This document shows, piece by piece, positions 62,372 to 64,000 of a DNA stretch of 64,000 nt (position 1 is the first letter of the stretch; every line of letters begins with the position of its first letter). Below the pieces are notes generated by a model that worked only from the letters and a program-made list of their open reading frames with translations, was not told the origin of the DNA and did not search any database. The stretch is taken from assembly GCA_947846985.1 (NCBI GenBank), contig CANTUZ010000001.1, forward strand, positions 111,803,757-111,867,756. Direction: 5' to 3'. Made by a program: the position numbers and the translations under genes. Source of the DNA: Fratercula arctica (Eukaryota > Chordata > Aves > Charadriiformes > Alcidae).

Positions 62372-64000
62372 ATAGGCACTCCAGATCCTGAACGTCCTGG
62401 CAGTAAATGTTTTCTAAAACTGTTGAAATTTGTTCATTTTTCTAGATGATAGATGACCAGACTTGTCTTGTACATTAACATTTATAATGTATCAAAATAC
62501 AGAAAATGCTAATCCAGTGCTTAAATGAAAACAAAAGTTATCACTGCCCTGGAACTATTTCCCTTGGTCAAACTATAGACATCAAAGGTTCACTTTTTCC
62601 CTTCCATACTTACACTTTTGCTACTAATAGCAGTTATGATGTCTCTTTTTCTCTTTTCTTTTTTTTTTTTTTCTTTAAATAAGTAAGAGGTGTGAAAAAG
62701 TAACCCACAGACAGGTAAATAGCTGAAATATAAACAAAAGCAAGAAAGGAGAAAATGACTGGCATCCTGGTTTGATTGCCTGTAGTTGCACTAATAGTAA
62801 GAGTGCACGTATGAGCACCAGGTGTAAATAAGAATATTTCAATAGCAGCTTCAAGGTATTTCAAATAGTGTGAAGTTTAAAGAACTCTTTGAAATGAGTG
62901 AGTATGCATAGCTATGCAGGCAAATATATGAGAATGTATCAATATATGAGAATATGAGAGACGTATACTATAATTCCACAGCTACATTACATATTTTGAG
63001 CAAGAGATACTCCATAGATTTAAGCATTTAAGACACATTCACTGAAAGAGCTTCCCATGAGGGTCAGCTAAAGACTCTAAACTTGTTATATGGGAGCTCT
63101 TTGCTTCTACTGGTATTTCCCTTATGCTGAAGTAAAGGATTTACTCCAACACCCAGAAACTCTGAGACCCTCCAGAGGCTATCCAAGGACTGCAGTACAG
63201 CAGGACAGGGTGGAGCCACTAGCATTTGGCCCCCTTTTGTGCCCTGAGGATCCCAGTGATACACACACACACACTGGTCCCCAGGCTCTCCTCTCTCTGC
63301 ATCCTGCCCTGTCCTTGCTGCAGGTGCACACCTCAGTGCTGTAAGCCAGGGTTCAGCACGAAATGCAGTCCTGCACAGGCTGCACCTGCAGAAAACCCCT
63401 GTGCCTCAGTTCAGTAACACCTCGCTCTACTGCACAAGACTAAATTAAAGGCAAGCTGGGCACAAGCGTCACTATGCAGAGATCTGCTTCACCTCTCCAG
63501 AGGTAAAGATTCAGACTGGAGTTTTACTGTCATGTTAGGGGAAAAAAAAATTTGAAATTCCCCCCTCTCCCCCCTGTGCTCTAAAAGAGGGCATAATTTT
63601 CAGGTGAAAGAGAGAAGTCCAGATAATATTTATTTCCCTGATATAAATTGAAGATCAAAGAAGATGTCTGTTTACATACCAGCAGAAAGTGATTCCCAAT
63701 TAGGAAGAATGATCTGAAGTAATAAAAATTAAAAAGAAAAAAAAAAAAGAGGTTAAAAAAATGTAGGTTAGTATGTTTAACTCGTTTAAGTAAAATATAG
63801 CTCAAATAAGCAAAGCAGCAACAGTTAAGAGTGCAGAAATACAAATCCTCCTCTTCTGTTATTCTGTAAAGTAGAAATGACTCAATTTCTGATCCATATC
63901 ATGACTGTCTTCCTTTAAGGATTAACATAGTCAGCAGTTACATGGGTGTTGGCTAGTTTTAACTCGGATAGAGTATTCTGCCATATTAACGTCACATGGG
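62372..64000. other. unique non-coding DNA
   Basis: No recognised gene. A somewhat GC-richer patch at about 63060-63420 holds 63-84 aa frames on both strands with no known motifs and a short AC run near 63260; poly-T/A stretches occur near 62655 and 63735. Confidence 0.5.

Noticed and set aside
1..64000. CRISPR arrays, bacterial operons, tRNA or rRNA genes
   Set aside because: No regularly spaced repeats, ribosome-binding-site/operon structure or cloverleaf genes were seen; the repeat content is vertebrate.

Overview
The window looks like an AT-rich, gene-poor stretch of a bird genome (intergenic DNA or the interior of a very large intron). The diagnosis rests on seven CR1 LINE segments, several ending in the CR1 3' tail (ATTCTATGATTCTA or ATTCTGTGATTCTGTG types), and on two long LTRs that resemble endogenous-retrovirus LTRs of birds. 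CR1 also occurs in turtles and crocodilians, so 'bird' is strong but not absolute; 'Neoaves rather than chicken' is only an impression from the LTR types. No host protein-coding gene, tRNA, rRNA or CRISPR was recognised, and there is nothing prokaryotic here.

Layout. 1-3132: unique AT-rich DNA. 3133-5202: a rearranged CR1 that keeps the ORF1 SGNH-esterase region and the ORF2 endonuclease but has lost the reverse transcriptase core and its 3' tail. 5421-6467: a 1.05 kb LTR on the minus strand. 6561-6831: a CR1 3' end. 9407-9694: a purine-only GGAGA/GGAGG array. 12441-12510: a TTATG array. 12.5-37.2 kb: mostly unique sequence with homopolymer runs and one candidate splice-acceptor-plus-ORF exon on the minus strand (23933-24102). 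37258-37837: a solo LTR with a clean 5-bp target duplication. 37.8-52.6 kb: unique DNA, with a CpG/GC shoulder at 47.9-48.5 kb and a C23 run at 45.9 kb. 52630-53296 and 53297-53925: a CR1 3' end abutting an oppositely oriented CR1 fragment. 55801-58622: a minus-strand CR1 split inside its reverse transcriptase by a younger plus-strand CR1 (56704-58143). 61823-62371: another minus-strand CR1 3' end.

How it works together. The coding capacity seen is retrotransposon-derived and broken by stops, frameshifts, deletions or loss of a catalytic residue, so nothing here looks able to move autonomously. The nesting at 55.8-58.6 kb and the different 3' UTR types give a relative order of CR1 activity. 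The window offers no convincing evidence for a new multi-gene system; the items most worth checking are the nested CR1 pair, the G-rich array, the rearranged CR1 with its fused ORF1/ORF2 frame, the intact solo LTR and the candidate exon near 24 kb.
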